Shown here: positions 50,248 through 60,105 of the stretch, piece after piece
Layout: every line of letters starts with the position of its first letter
How positions within the stretch are numbered: position 1 is the first letter of the stretch
DNA from: Deltaproteobacteria bacterium
GTDB lineage: Bacteria > Desulfobacterota > Desulfuromonadia > Geobacterales > Pseudopelobacteraceae
Length of the DNA: 62,452 nt
Assembly: GCA_021780495.1 (NCBI GenBank)
Contig: JAJXYO010000017.1
Location: forward strand, 1-62,452
Direction of reading: 5' to 3'
Made by a program: the position numbers and the translations under genes
Notes under the pieces: model-generated
Told to the model about the DNA's origin: nothing
The model's input: the letters and a program-made list of their open reading frames with translations, nothing else
Databases searched by the model: none

Positions 50248-50605
50248 CAGTGACAACCTGCGGCTCATCACCTATGCCCTGCAACGCTACGGCTACGAGG
50301 TGATCGCCGCCGAGACCGGATTGCGGGGGGTGGAGCTGGCCATAGCCGAGCGTCCGGCCTTCATCCTGATGGATATCAACCTGCCCGATATCGACGGACT
50401 TGAAGCCACCCGGCGCATTCGCACGAGCGGCGCCGACGGGACCATTCCGATCATCGCCATTACCTCCAATGCCATGGCCGGGGACATGGACCAGTCCCTG
50501 GCTGCCGGGTGCACCGGTTATTTTGAAAAACCGATCGATCCTTTGACCATCATGGACAAGATCCACGACCTGCTCGGTCGGGGAGAGAACGGGGTACCTG
50601 TGTGA
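50219..50605 (+). CDS. Stand-alone response regulator receiver (CheY/DivK-like)
   Basis: A 128-residue single-domain receiver: VLVIEDNSDNLRLI, Asp in FILMDINLPDIDG, Lys in YFEKPIDP. The EDNSDN and D-INLP-x-x-DG patterns are typical of DivK-like receivers that act as phosphate shuttles. It overlaps the preceding kinase gene by 29 nt and the next REC-kinase by 4 nt, so it is tightly coupled to both. Confidence 0.93.
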   Translation: MKKVLVIEDNSDNLRLITYALQRYGYEVIAAETGLRGVELAIAERPAFILMDINLPDIDGLEATRRIRTSGADGTIPIIAITSNAMAGDMDQSLAAGCTGYFEKPIDPLTIMDKIHDLLGRGENGVPV

Positions 50606-51939
50606 ACGTTCTGATCGTTGAAGATAATGCCGATGTACGGAAGCTGCTGCTGTATACCTTCGAACACCACAACTGCACGGTCACCGAGGCGCAGGACGGG
50701 CAGGAAGGGCTTGAGCTGGCGGCTCTCCATAAGCCGGACGTCATCATCTCCGACGCGCTCATGCCGCGCATGGACGGATTTCAACTGCTGCGGGCGCTCA
50801 AGGCCGACCCTGCTCTCCAATCGATACCCTTCATTTTCTATTCATCCACCTATACCGGGGTAGAGGAAGAAAAACTGATTCTCTCGCTCGGGGCGGAGGC
50901 CTTTGTCGCCAAGCCAACCGAGCCCGAAGAACTCTGGCAAAAGACCTGCGCGATCATGGATGCCTGGCAGGTGCGCCAGAGAAAACCGGCCCACCCGGCC
51001 ATAGACGAGAGCGACGAGCAGTACCTGCGGGAATACAGCCGGATTGTGGCCAGCAAGCTGGAAGAAAAGGTAAAGGAGCTGGAAGTGGCGCTGGCACTGC
51101 GTATCCAGGCCGAAGACGAGCTGCGCTGCCTGAATGCCAAGCTGGAGCAGCGGGTGGCCAGGGAGGTGGAGCAGAACCGGGAGAAAGACCGCATCATGGC
51201 GCATCAGTCCCGCCTGGCGGCCATGGGCGAGATGCTCAGCAATATCGCCCATCAATGGCGGCAACCGCTCAACAACATTTCGCTCATCGTTCAGAATCTC
51301 CAGGTCGAGTACGAGATGGATGTCCTGACGAGGGATTCCTGCCGGGAATACGTCTCCGAGTGCATGGAGATCCTGGCGTACATGTCCCGCACCATCAACA
51401 CCTTTTCTACGTTCTATCAGCCGGACCGGGTGCGACAGTTGTTTGAATTGTATCCCGCCATTGCAGATGCCCTGTCGCTTGTCAGGGAGGATCTGGAGTC
51501 CCATGGCATTGCCTATGGGATCGTTAATGAATATGACTCCTGCGTAAACGGCTTCAGGAACGAATTCTCCCAGGTCCTGTTGAACATTATCGTGAATGCG
51601 AAAGAGGCGCTGCTGATGCGGCAGCCGCCGGCGCCGAAGGTGAGCATCGTCTGTTCACAAGAAGGGGCATCGGCCGTGGTGACGGTTAGCGATAATGGCG
51701 GGGGGATCCCCCCGGAGATCTTGGACAAGATTTTCGACCCCTACTTTACCACCAAGTTCATGTCCCAGGGAACAGGGGTGGGACTGTATATGTCCAAGAT
51801 GATTATCGAGAAACATATGGGTGGCAGGATTTCGATTGCGAACCGTGCGGACGGTGTGGACGGTGTGGACGGTGCGGAAGTGACCATTGAGCTTCCGCTG
51901 GCGCCCCCGGCAGCAAGCGACGGCCGGGCGGCAGTATGA
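50602..51939 (+). CDS. Receiver-histidine kinase REC-coiled coil-HisKA-HATPase
   Basis: A 445-residue soluble protein with GTG start overlapping the preceding stop. Receiver (1-120; VLIVEDNADVRKLLL, Asp in VIISDALMPRMDG, Lys in FVAKPTEPE), a segment RKPAHPAIDESDEQYL, coiled coil, and a kinase core with the variant H-box AHQWRQPLNNISLIVQN followed by ATPase motifs NIIVNAKEALLM and GTGVGLYMSK. The H-x-W-R-Q-P-L-N box marks a distinct kinase subfamily common in delta- and epsilonproteobacteria. Near the end a 9-bp tandem repeat encodes DGVDGVDG. The first 160 residues closely match those of the next gene. Confidence 0.9.
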   Translation: MNVLIVEDNADVRKLLLYTFEHHNCTVTEAQDGQEGLELAALHKPDVIISDALMPRMDGFQLLRALKADPALQSIPFIFYSSTYTGVEEEKLILSLGAEAFVAKPTEPEELWQKTCAIMDAWQVRQRKPAHPAIDESDEQYLREYSRIVASKLEEKVKELEVALALRIQAEDELRCLNAKLEQRVAREVEQNREKDRIMAHQSRLAAMGEMLSNIAHQWRQPLNNISLIVQNLQVEYEMDVLTRDSCREYVSECMEILAYMSRTINTFSTFYQPDRVRQLFELYPAIADALSLVREDLESHGIAYGIVNEYDSCVNGFRNEFSQVLLNIIVNAKEALLMRQPPAPKVSIVCSQEGASAVVTVSDNGGGIPPEILDKIFDPYFTTKFMSQGTGVGLYMSKMIIEKHMGGRISIANRADGVDGVDGAEVTIELPLAPPAASDGRAAV

Positions 51940-51967
51940 TCGCTGTTGGTGTGAGCGAGGGGCATCC

Positions 51968-54139
51968 ATGAAGGTCTTGATTGTTGAAGACAGCACCAGT
52001 GCCCGGAAGCTGTTGCGCTATACCTTCGAGCACTACCACTGTACGGTCATCGAGGCGCAGGACGGGCAGGAGGGGCTTGAGCAGGCGGCGTGCCATAAGC
52101 CGGACATGATCATCTCCGACGCGCTCATGCCGCGCATGGACGGTTTTCAACTGCTCCGGGCTGTCAAGTCCGATCCGGAGCTCAATGCGATCCCCTTCGT
52201 TTTCTATTCATCCACCTACACCGGCGAGAAAGAGGTCGAGTTGGCGCTGTCGCTGGGCGCGGAGGCCTTTGTCGCCAAGCCGGTCGAGCCTGAAAAACTG
52301 TGGGAAAAGGTCTGCGAGATCAAGCAGGAATGGGAAGCGCGTCAGAGGAAACCGGCCCACCCGCCGATAAATGAGAGTGACGAGCAGTATCTGCGGGAAT
52401 ACAGCCGGATGGTGGCGGCCAAGCTGGAACAGAAGGTGGGGGAACTGGAAGAGGCGCTGATCCGGCGCGAACAGGCGGAAGACGGGTTGCGCACGCTTAA
52501 TACCGAACTGGGCAGAGAGATCGGCGAGCACATACAGGCCGAAGAGACCCTCAGGCAGCAGGAACAGGAGCTGGCCACCATCTTTGAGAACACCCCCTTC
52601 GTGATGCTGCTGCTTGACGGGGATCGCCGGGTGCGGCGGGTGAATGGTCTGGCCTGCACGTTCAGCGGTTCGACCATCAACAATCTGCTCGGGCGTCGAA
52701 TCGGTGAAGCATTGCGCTGTGTTCACACCTTGGATTGCAGCGCAGGGTGCGGTTTTGGTCCCCATTGCCAGGCCTGTGCCGTCCGCCAGACCGTGGTGGC
52801 CACCTACGAGACCGGGCAGAGTTTTCAGAACGTAGAAACGAGAATGCCGATCTCCGTCGACGGAACGGAACAGATTATAACGTTTCTCTTTTCGACCTCG
52901 AATGTACTGGTCGCCGGCTATCCGATGGTTCTGCTCAGCTTTCAGGACATCAGCGATTACAAGAGGCTTGAATCCCAGCTGCAGCATGCACAAAAGATGG
53001 AATCGATCGGTACCCTGGCCGGCGGTATTGCCCATGATTTCAACAATATCCTGACGGTAATCTTCGGATACGGGGATATGACCCTGTTGAGCATGGCGCA
53101 CGACGATCCTCATCGTCTGAATGTCGAACACATGCTGGAAGCTGCTCGCCGGGCAGCCAACCTGGCGCAGGATCTGCTCCTCTTCAGCAGGAGACAGAGC
53201 GGTGAGAAGAGCACGGTCGATCTGAATGAGATCGTGAGGTCCGTGGACAAGTTCCTGCAGCGGATCATTGGCGAGGATATTACCTGTACCATCACACTGT
53301 CCGACGGAAAGATGTCGCTATTCGCCGATGCGCACCAGCTTGAGCAGGTGTTGATCAACCTGGCGACCAATGCCCGGGACGCCCTGCCCAGAGGTGGTTC
53401 CTTGGCAATCACCACCGCATGTGCAGAGCTTGACGAGCCGGATAGTGCCGGACTTGGCAATGACCGTAGCCGCAGGTATGCCGTACTGACCGTGACGGAT
53501 ACCGGTATCGGCATGGACGATAAGACGCGCCGGCAGATCTTCGATCCCTTCTACACGACAAAAGAGGTTGGCAAAGGTACGGGTCTTGGCCTGGCGGTTG
53601 TCTACGGCATTATCAAGCAGCATGACGGCCGGATCACAGTCGATAGCGAGCCGGGCCAGGGCACGACATTCCGGATATACCTGCCGTTAAGCGCAGCGCA
53701 GGCTAATGGAAACAAAATAGTGCCGCTGAACATACAGCCGGAACGTGGCACCGAGACCATACTGCTGGCGGAGGATGACGAGACCGTGCGAAACATGGCT
53801 CTGGCGCTGCTGGAAAGTTTTGGCTACAACGTCATTGTCGCGGTTGATGGGGAGGATGCCGTACAGAGATTCCGTGAGAACCGGGAGCGGATTCAGCTGC
53901 TGCTGTTCGACGTGATCATGCCGAAGAAAAGCGGGATTGCCGCCTATGATGAAATCCGGGCGATCGAGCCTGGCGTTCGGGTGATATTTGCAAGCGGCTA
54001 TGCCTCCGATTCCGTTCATCAGCAACGTCTGGCCGACGATCATGTCATGTTGATAGCCAAGCCGTATTTGGCAGGCAAGCTGCTGGCAATGGTGCGTAGT
54101 GCAATAAACGCCGGCGGTACGTCTCCCGCCGGGAAGTGA
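51968..54139 (+). CDS. Hybrid kinase REC-PAS-HisKA-HATPase-REC
   Basis: A 723-residue soluble protein. N-terminal receiver (VLIVEDSTSARKLLR, Asp in MIISDALMPRMDG), the linker RKPAHPPINESDEQYL, coiled coil, PAS domain (about 205-335) with an unusual Cys-rich insert (LDCSAGCGFGPHCQAC), HisKA with [20 protein letters not shown], ATPase domain with GTGLGLAVVYGIIKQH and a second receiver (LLLFDVIMPKKSG). The cysteine cluster could bind metal or sense redox. The start 51968 follows GAGGGG. The receiver and linker are duplicated in the gene before it, with a 28-nt gap. Confidence 0.91.
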   Translation: MKVLIVEDSTSARKLLRYTFEHYHCTVIEAQDGQEGLEQAACHKPDMIISDALMPRMDGFQLLRAVKSDPELNAIPFVFYSSTYTGEKEVELALSLGAEAFVAKPVEPEKLWEKVCEIKQEWEARQRKPAHPPINESDEQYLREYSRMVAAKLEQKVGELEEALIRREQAEDGLRTLNTELGREIGEHIQAEETLRQQEQELATIFENTPFVMLLLDGDRRVRRVNGLACTFSGSTINNLLGRRIGEALRCVHTLDCSAGCGFGPHCQACAVRQTVVATYETGQSFQNVETRMPISVDGTEQIITFLFSTSNVLVAGYPMVLLSFQDISDYKRLESQLQHAQKMESIGTLAGGIAHDFNNILTVIFGYGDMTLLSMAHDDPHRLNVEHMLEAARRAANLAQDLLLFSRRQSGEKSTVDLNEIVRSVDKFLQRIIGEDITCTITLSDGKMSLFADAHQLEQVLINLATNARDALPRGGSLAITTACAELDEPDSAGLGNDRSRRYAVLTVTDTGIGMDDKTRRQIFDPFYTTKEVGKGTGLGLAVVYGIIKQHDGRITVDSEPGQGTTFRIYLPLSAAQANGNKIVPLNIQPERGTETILLAEDDETVRNMALALLESFGYNVIVAVDGEDAVQRFRENRERIQLLLFDVIMPKKSGIAAYDEIRAIEPGVRVIFASGYASDSVHQQRLADDHVMLIAKPYLAGKLLAMVRSAINAGGTSPAGK

Positions 54140-54305
54140 TGCGGGTGGCGAATCCGGCACGGATATCGCCGGGCAGCGGTCTCATCTTCCGGTAACGTGG
54201 CGGTATCAGGGCGGCATAGAGAAGCATGTGTGCATATTTGGGTTTTACTCCGCAGGTAAAGCTGGTACACTCTCGTGCCTGAATCCCCGGCAGAGAGACC
54301 TATTC

Positions 54306-55208
54306 ATGACAGAAAAAATCGTAGCATTGAAGGTGGATGTGGATACCTACGCCGGGACGCGGGATGGTGTGCCGAATCTGCTGTCCGACCTGGCCCGTTT
54401 CGGTGCCATGGCCACCTTCTATTTTTCCATGGGGCCGGATAACTCGGGCAAGGCTTTGCGGCGGATCTTTACCCGCAAGGGATTTCTGAAAAAACAGCTG
54501 CGCAGTGGCGCCCCTTCAGCATACAGCCTGAAAACAATGATGTACGGAGTCCTGCTGCCAGCTCCCATGATTGCCGCCAGCTTCCCCCATGTGCTGCGCG
54601 AGACCGAACGGCAGGGGCACGAGGTTGGCATCCACTGCTGGGATCATGTCAAGTGGCATGATTACCTGCCCTGGTTCCCCAAACATCTGACCGCCATGGA
54701 ACTGGGGCGGGCCAGTGCCCTGTTCGAGGAAATCCTGGGGCATCGGGCGGCAACCACCGCCGCTCCCGGCTGGACGGTCTCACCCGATTCGCTGGAGGTG
54801 CAGGATGCCTTGGGGCTTTCCTATTCCAGCGACGGCCGTGGCAGCACCCCCTTCTATCCGGTTATGGCCGGCCGCCGCTTCCGCACGCTGCAGATACCGA
54901 CCACCCTGCCGACCGCTGACGAGATCCTGGGCGAAAACGGCGTCACCCCCGCTAATATCCACGAGTATTACCGCGGCAATCTGAAAGACGGCTTGAATGT
55001 CCTGACGATTCACGCCGAAATGGAGGGCGGCGCCATCCGGCAGTCGTTCATACGTCTGCTGGATGGCTTGCGGCAGGATGGGGTCCGCTGTATCACCCTG
55101 GGGGAGGCGGTGGCAGGCATCTCCGGCGCTCCGGCCTGTGCGTTTTCCATGGGAGAGATTCCCGGACGGGCGGGTCTCGTGGCTATTCAAGGGGATGTGA
55201 TCCCGTGA
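54306..55208 (+). CDS. arnD: ArnD-like polysaccharide deacetylase (deformylase)
   Basis: A 300-residue protein of the NodB deacetylase fold. DVDTYAGTRDGVPNLL at the start, FYFSMGPDNSGKALRR, EVGIHCWDHVKWHDYLP and the late TLPTADEILG and IHAEMEGG match ArnD blocks in order. ArnD removes the formyl group from 4-formamido-L-arabinose-undecaprenyl phosphate during lipid A modification that gives polymyxin resistance. No other arn genes are present in the window, so the substrate could differ. Metal-binding residues are the Asp in DVD and histidines in GIHCWDH. ATG 54306 is chosen because the family N-terminus begins there; the upstream extension looks non-coding. Confidence 0.85.
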   Translation: MTEKIVALKVDVDTYAGTRDGVPNLLSDLARFGAMATFYFSMGPDNSGKALRRIFTRKGFLKKQLRSGAPSAYSLKTMMYGVLLPAPMIAASFPHVLRETERQGHEVGIHCWDHVKWHDYLPWFPKHLTAMELGRASALFEEILGHRAATTAAPGWTVSPDSLEVQDALGLSYSSDGRGSTPFYPVMAGRRFRTLQIPTTLPTADEILGENGVTPANIHEYYRGNLKDGLNVLTIHAEMEGGAIRQSFIRLLDGLRQDGVRCITLGEAVAGISGAPACAFSMGEIPGRAGLVAIQGDVIP

Positions 55209-55432
55209 TCTTCCGTTATTTCAAGGTGCTGCACCGGGATATGGTCTATCTCAAGTTTATTCTGGAGGCCTATGAAGGGATGAATGTCATGAGCACCGTG
55301 GACAACGTGGCCGGCATCATCCGGATTGCCATTATGGAAGGTTTCGAAGCTGATATGGATGGCCTGCTGGCCGAGCTGGGGCAACAGGTCGCCATGGAAG
55401 CGGTCGAGTGGGCTGATGCCCCCTCGTTTTAA
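55205..55432 (+). CDS. DUF4911-like small protein
   Basis: A 75-residue soluble protein with GTG start overlapping the arnD stop by 4 nt. The pattern YLKFILEAYEGMNVMSTVDN followed by IIRIAIMEGFEADM matches DUF4911-type proteins of deltaproteobacteria, whose function is unknown to me. Translational coupling suggests expression with the deacetylase. It converges on the B12 radical SAM gene 43 nt away. Confidence 0.75.
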   Translation: MIFRYFKVLHRDMVYLKFILEAYEGMNVMSTVDNVAGIIRIAIMEGFEADMDGLLAELGQQVAMEAVEWADAPSF

Positions 55433-55474
55433 GCGGTATTCTCTGTCCCGGTCATTCTGCTCGTACTCCCCCCC

Positions 55475-57211
55475 TCACGTTACCACGACGCGCAACCCGC
55501 GCCCTTGACCGGATGCATACACGAAGGTTATGTCGGCAGGGCCATCGAGCCAGGCAGCATCCCGGTAATCCCTCTCGAATGTGCAGCGCAGGATTTTAAC
55601 CCGGCTGCCGGGCGGCAGATCCAGCCCCCCGGGCAGGTCCTTGAGACCGGGCCAGGCGCACTGCTGTTGCCGGGTTGCTGCAAAGGCCGGTAGTTTGCCC
55701 AATAACGGCATTTCGCTGCCGCAGTAGTCAAAGAAGAGTGCGTCGAACAGCTGGTGCTGGTGCGGTTCGGGCAGCAGGGGGGCCGCCAGGTCGGCAAACA
55801 GTTCGTACAGCCGTCGCAGCGAACGGCCGGATAGGTTTTGGATGCCGGATTGTTGCGCCATCCGGCCGAAGAGAACGGCAGTGCCCATGTATTGTTGCAT
55901 GCACCGAAGTGCAGCGGAAAAGCCCCCGTTGTTATAGAACAGGTCCAGCAGACGGCCAATGGTTTCTATGCGCCCGATATCATCATAGGATAGCCAAGGA
56001 TTACGCAGGATGGTGTAGGGCGGAAACCCGGAGAAATGGTAGTCTTCGCGCCGGGCGATCTCCCGCATGGGTGAGCCTTTGAGGACCTTGAGCGGTTCGA
56101 CTTGAATCTGCTCCGGATGGAGATCAGCCACTACCTGAAGCGATTCCATGAAGCCTGAGTATTTCTCGCCCGGTAGTCCCGCCACCAGATCCAGGTGCAA
56201 TTCGATCCTGGTCTCGGCGTGCAGACGACGAATCATGTAGAACAGCCGGCCCAGATCTGCTTTCCGGTTGACCTGTTCCAGTGTCGCCGGTGAGGCTGAC
56301 TGGATCCCTACCTCGAAGCGGAAGGTGTTGGCGGGTACCTGTTTGAGTGTGTCGAGATTGACATCGGTCAGCAGGTCGGCGGCAATCTCGAAATGGAAAT
56401 GGCTGCTGCGGTTATGTTGCAGAATAAAGCGCCAGATCTCATCCGCCCGGCGGGCATCGTAGTTGAAGGTTCTGTCTACCAGTTTGATCTGCGACACGTT
56501 GTGCTGCATCAGGAACAGCAGATCGCTTTTGATACGCTCCATGGAATAGGATCGAACCTGGCCTTCGACGGATGACAGGCAGAATGCGCAGGCAAACGGG
56601 CAGCCGCGGGACGTCTCGTAGTAGACCAGCGGTTTGCCCACGTCTACCAGACCGGCCACGAAAGGGGAGGGGATGCTGTCAAGCGGGATGTGCCCGGTGG
56701 TATGAGGTCCAACCGCGATATCGTTGCGGTCGCGAAAGAACAGGTTCGGCACCTCTTCAAGGGCCGCCCCGGGTAATTGCCCGGTGGTGTGGTTTGTCAC
56801 GATCTCCAGCAGCATGCGGAAGGATGTTTCTCCCTCGCCCTTGATGACAAAATCGATGGCCGGGTTATCGTGCATCAATTCAAAGGTGCCGAAGGAAGTT
56901 TCCGGTCCTCCCAGCACAATGAGCGTGTGCGGCGAAATCTTCTTGATGTCGGAGCAGATACGCAGGGTTTGTTCGATATTCCAGATATAGCAGGAGCATG
57001 CCACCAGTGTGGCCCTCTCTGCCATGATCATTCGTAACAGGTGCTCGCGTGGCTCGTTGACGGTAAACTCGCGAATGATGACGGTACTGCCGGGAAGGTC
57101 CTGACAGCAGGCTGCCAGAGACGGCAGCGCCAGGGAAGCATGCGAATATTTGGCGTGCAGGGTTGTCAACAGGATTTTCCTGTCAGAAGTTGAGTACATA
57201 TCTGCCACCAT
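55475..57211 (-). CDS. B12-binding domain radical SAM protein (DUF4080-type)
   Basis: A 578-residue cytoplasmic enzyme. The N-terminal cobalamin-binding-like domain (about 10-135, with LIVLGGPETSFG) lacks the D-x-H-x-x-G ligand, as usual in this class. The radical SAM core has the cluster motif CPFACAFC near 210 in TSRGCPFACAFCLSS. The C-terminal part (from about 430) matches DUF4080 in arrangement. Such enzymes often methylate or rearrange unactivated carbons; the substrate is unknown. It overlaps the capA-like gene by 29 nt, so both share a transcript. An alternative ATG lies 12 nt downstream at 57199. Confidence 0.88.
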   Translation of the reverse strand: MVADMYSTSDRKILLTTLHAKYSHASLALPSLAACCQDLPGSTVIIREFTVNEPREHLLRMIMAERATLVACSCYIWNIEQTLRICSDIKKISPHTLIVLGGPETSFGTFELMHDNPAIDFVIKGEGETSFRMLLEIVTNHTTGQLPGAALEEVPNLFFRDRNDIAVGPHTTGHIPLDSIPSPFVAGLVDVGKPLVYYETSRGCPFACAFCLSSVEGQVRSYSMERIKSDLLFLMQHNVSQIKLVDRTFNYDARRADEIWRFILQHNRSSHFHFEIAADLLTDVNLDTLKQVPANTFRFEVGIQSASPATLEQVNRKADLGRLFYMIRRLHAETRIELHLDLVAGLPGEKYSGFMESLQVVADLHPEQIQVEPLKVLKGSPMREIARREDYHFSGFPPYTILRNPWLSYDDIGRIETIGRLLDLFYNNGGFSAALRCMQQYMGTAVLFGRMAQQSGIQNLSGRSLRRLYELFADLAAPLLPEPHQHQLFDALFFDYCGSEMPLLGKLPAFAATRQQQCAWPGLKDLPGGLDLPPGSRVKILRCTFERDYRDAAWLDGPADITFVYASGQGRGLRVVVT

Positions 57212-58205
57212 GATGCCGGATTTCGGTTTTAAACGGTTTTGAGAGCCGGTTCAGCCGCTCGATGACACAGCTCGCCCGCTCACCCGTGAGAGGCTGCGGC
57301 TGGAATCCTACCCGGCGGTGGCAGATATCCAGCGGAAGCAGCTCGGCCTCACGTTGGGCGTCGCTCAATCGCAGACGGACTATGAGGCCGGCATCCGCTG
57401 ATGTGCCTTTGCTGGCAAAGACAAAATTACCCAGGCTGTAAAAGACGATACCGGTTTTGTAGCGCTCTATCCCGCGCAGCACATGGGGGTGGTGGCCGAT
57501 GATGACGTCTGCTCCGGCCTCGATGGCCTTGTGGGCAATCGTACGCTGATAGGGCTGGATCTCGCTGCTGCCTTCCGTGCCCCAGTGAAAGCTGACGATG
57601 ACGTAATCGGCGTGCTGGCGTGCCCGCGTGATATCCTCAATGATAAATTTCTCAAAACCAGGCGCCGTGCCGGGACGGTTTCTGCCGGCATAAAAAGCGG
57701 ATGGCTGGGTCAGGGAATAACCCAGGAAGGCGATTTTCTTATTCTTGATGGTGTAGAGAGCCATCTGCCGCGCCTCGGCCAGGTTCTCTCCGGCCCCGAT
57801 CCAGGCGACGCCGGCCTGGTTGAGATGGTACAGTGTCTCGCTCAGAGCTTCCGGGCCGAAGTCCATGGTGTGGTTATTGGCCAGATTCACCAGGTTGATG
57901 CCGGATTTCTTGAGTGCCGCTGCCACCTCGGGATCGGCCCGGAAGCGGAATTTTTTGCCGGTGAACTCATTGCCGCCGCTGGCGATTGGTGACTCCAGAT
58001 TGGCAATGGTGATGTCGGCCTGGGATAATTGCCCTGCGACTGAGCTGAAGGGGAGGTCGAATCCCTGGCTTTTGATGGAGGCAGCCCATCTGCCAGCCAG
58101 CATGACGTCACCGACGGCATTGACGATGAGCTCCCCGGCCTGTACCGGCAGAGGCAGGCCGAGGAGAGCAACTATGAGAATGTATATAACGGATGTCAGG
58201 TTCAT
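57183..58205 (-). CDS. CapA-family protein (poly-gamma-glutamate synthesis/metallophosphatase fold)
   Basis: A 340-residue exported protein. The signal segment about 5-22 ends PVQAGE. CapA blocks follow: VNAVGDVMLAGR, ITIANLESPI, NLVNLANNHTMDFG, VIVSFHWGTE, and VIIGHHPHVLRGIERY with FYSLGNFVF. These form the calcineurin-like metal site seen in CapA/PGA_cap proteins. Biological role is unclear without cap synthesis genes nearby. It is divergent from serS across an 83-nt gap that contains a likely serS promoter. Confidence 0.9.
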   Translation of the reverse strand: MNLTSVIYILIVALLGLPLPVQAGELIVNAVGDVMLAGRWAASIKSQGFDLPFSSVAGQLSQADITIANLESPIASGGNEFTGKKFRFRADPEVAAALKKSGINLVNLANNHTMDFGPEALSETLYHLNQAGVAWIGAGENLAEARQMALYTIKNKKIAFLGYSLTQPSAFYAGRNRPGTAPGFEKFIIEDITRARQHADYVIVSFHWGTEGSSEIQPYQRTIAHKAIEAGADVIIGHHPHVLRGIERYKTGIVFYSLGNFVFASKGTSADAGLIVRLRLSDAQREAELLPLDICHRRVGFQPQPLTGERASCVIERLNRLSKPFKTEIRHHGGRYVLNF

Positions 58206-58221
58206 AATGGGTTCTTTTGGA

Positions 58222-58251
58222 TTGACGGGAGGGTGACTCCGGTGCTAATAA
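58222..58251 (+). promoter_or_regulatory. Putative serS promoter
   Basis: TTGACG (58222-58227) and TAATAA (58246-58251) with an 18-nt spacer lie 37 nt before the serS ATG, in the gap between the divergent genes. The boxes match sigma70 consensus moderately well. Confidence 0.45.
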
Positions 58252-58276
58252 ATACACGCTTACCCATAATAAATAA

Positions 58277-59563
<1,287 letters not shown>

Positions 59564-59647
59564 TGCTGCTGGTACGTTACAGGTTTATTCTGTGTCTTGT
59601 GAGGCATGAATTGGCAGGCATGCCTTTCTGTAAATCCAGATAAACCT

Positions 59648-59676
59648 TTGAAATTTTGAAAAGGGTGTGCTATAGA
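59648..59676 (+). promoter_or_regulatory. Sigma70-type promoter of tRNA-Ser
   Basis: TTGAAA (59648-59653) and TATAGA (59671-59676) are spaced by 17 nt, and the mature tRNA begins 13 nt after the -10 box. The tRNA therefore probably has its own promoter independent of serS. Confidence 0.65.
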
Positions 59677-59689
59677 AATAAATCGATTT

Positions 59690-59777
59690 GGAGAGGTGGC
59701 CGAGTGGTTTAAGGCAGCGGTCTTGAAAACCGCCGAAGGTAACACTTCCGTGAGTTCGAATCTCACCTTCTCCGCCA
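59690..59777 (+). tRNA. tRNA-Ser (anticodon UGA)
   Basis: The acceptor stem GGAGAGG pairs with CTTCTCC, with discriminator G and an encoded CCA (59775-59777). The anticodon loop CTTGAAA holds TGA, reading UCA codons. The long variable arm (CGAAGGTAACACTTCCG) is typical of serine tRNAs, and the T loop reads GTTCGAATC. Total length is 88 nt. Confidence 0.97.
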
Positions 59778-59789
59778 TAACAAAAACAG

Positions 59790-59821
59790 GCAGTTAGCTC
59801 AAATGGGCTGACTGCTTTTTT
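59790..59821 (+). terminator. Rho-independent terminator after tRNA-Ser
   Basis: The stem GCAGTTAGCTC/GGGCTGACTGC (with G-U pairs) closes an AAAT loop and is followed by six Ts. It ends the tRNA transcript. Confidence 0.88.
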
Positions 59822-59850
59822 ATTGCCGAGATTGGTAATGGACACTAATG

Positions 59851-59957
59851 CCATGTAACTCTTATTATTTCGCAGCAAACCCCTCTAAATCTCCCCTGAT
59901 TCGTATCTTCTGGGGCCTAAAGGGAGATTCAATGGGGATTTGCAGCAGTTACATGGT
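59851..59957. repeat. Long imperfect palindrome (MITE-like) after tRNA-Ser
   Basis: The left part reads CCATGTAAC, then GCAGCAAACCCCTC, then AAATCTCCC. The right part reads GGGAGATT, GGGGATTTGCAGC and GTTACATGG. The arms are inverted copies interrupted by short mismatches, with a centre at about 59905. No coding potential. It lies directly downstream of a tRNA terminator and could be a nonautonomous mobile element or palindromic repeat. Confidence 0.7.
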
Positions 59958-60105
59958 ACGAGCGCGGTACGTATTCATTTGAAGACGTTGGATTCTCGAA
60001 TGAGCGTAAACAGGCGTCATGATGAATGCATCTCAGAGATTTGTTTAACTATGCTGCAAAAGCTGATACGGTATACGACATTATCTGTCACGAGGGCTGT
60101 GCTCT

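Noticed and set aside
51850..51880. 9-bp tandem repeat (DGVDGVDG) near the end of the REC-kinase
   Set aside because: Only about three units, in frame and in a loop before the last strand; no functional inference is justified.
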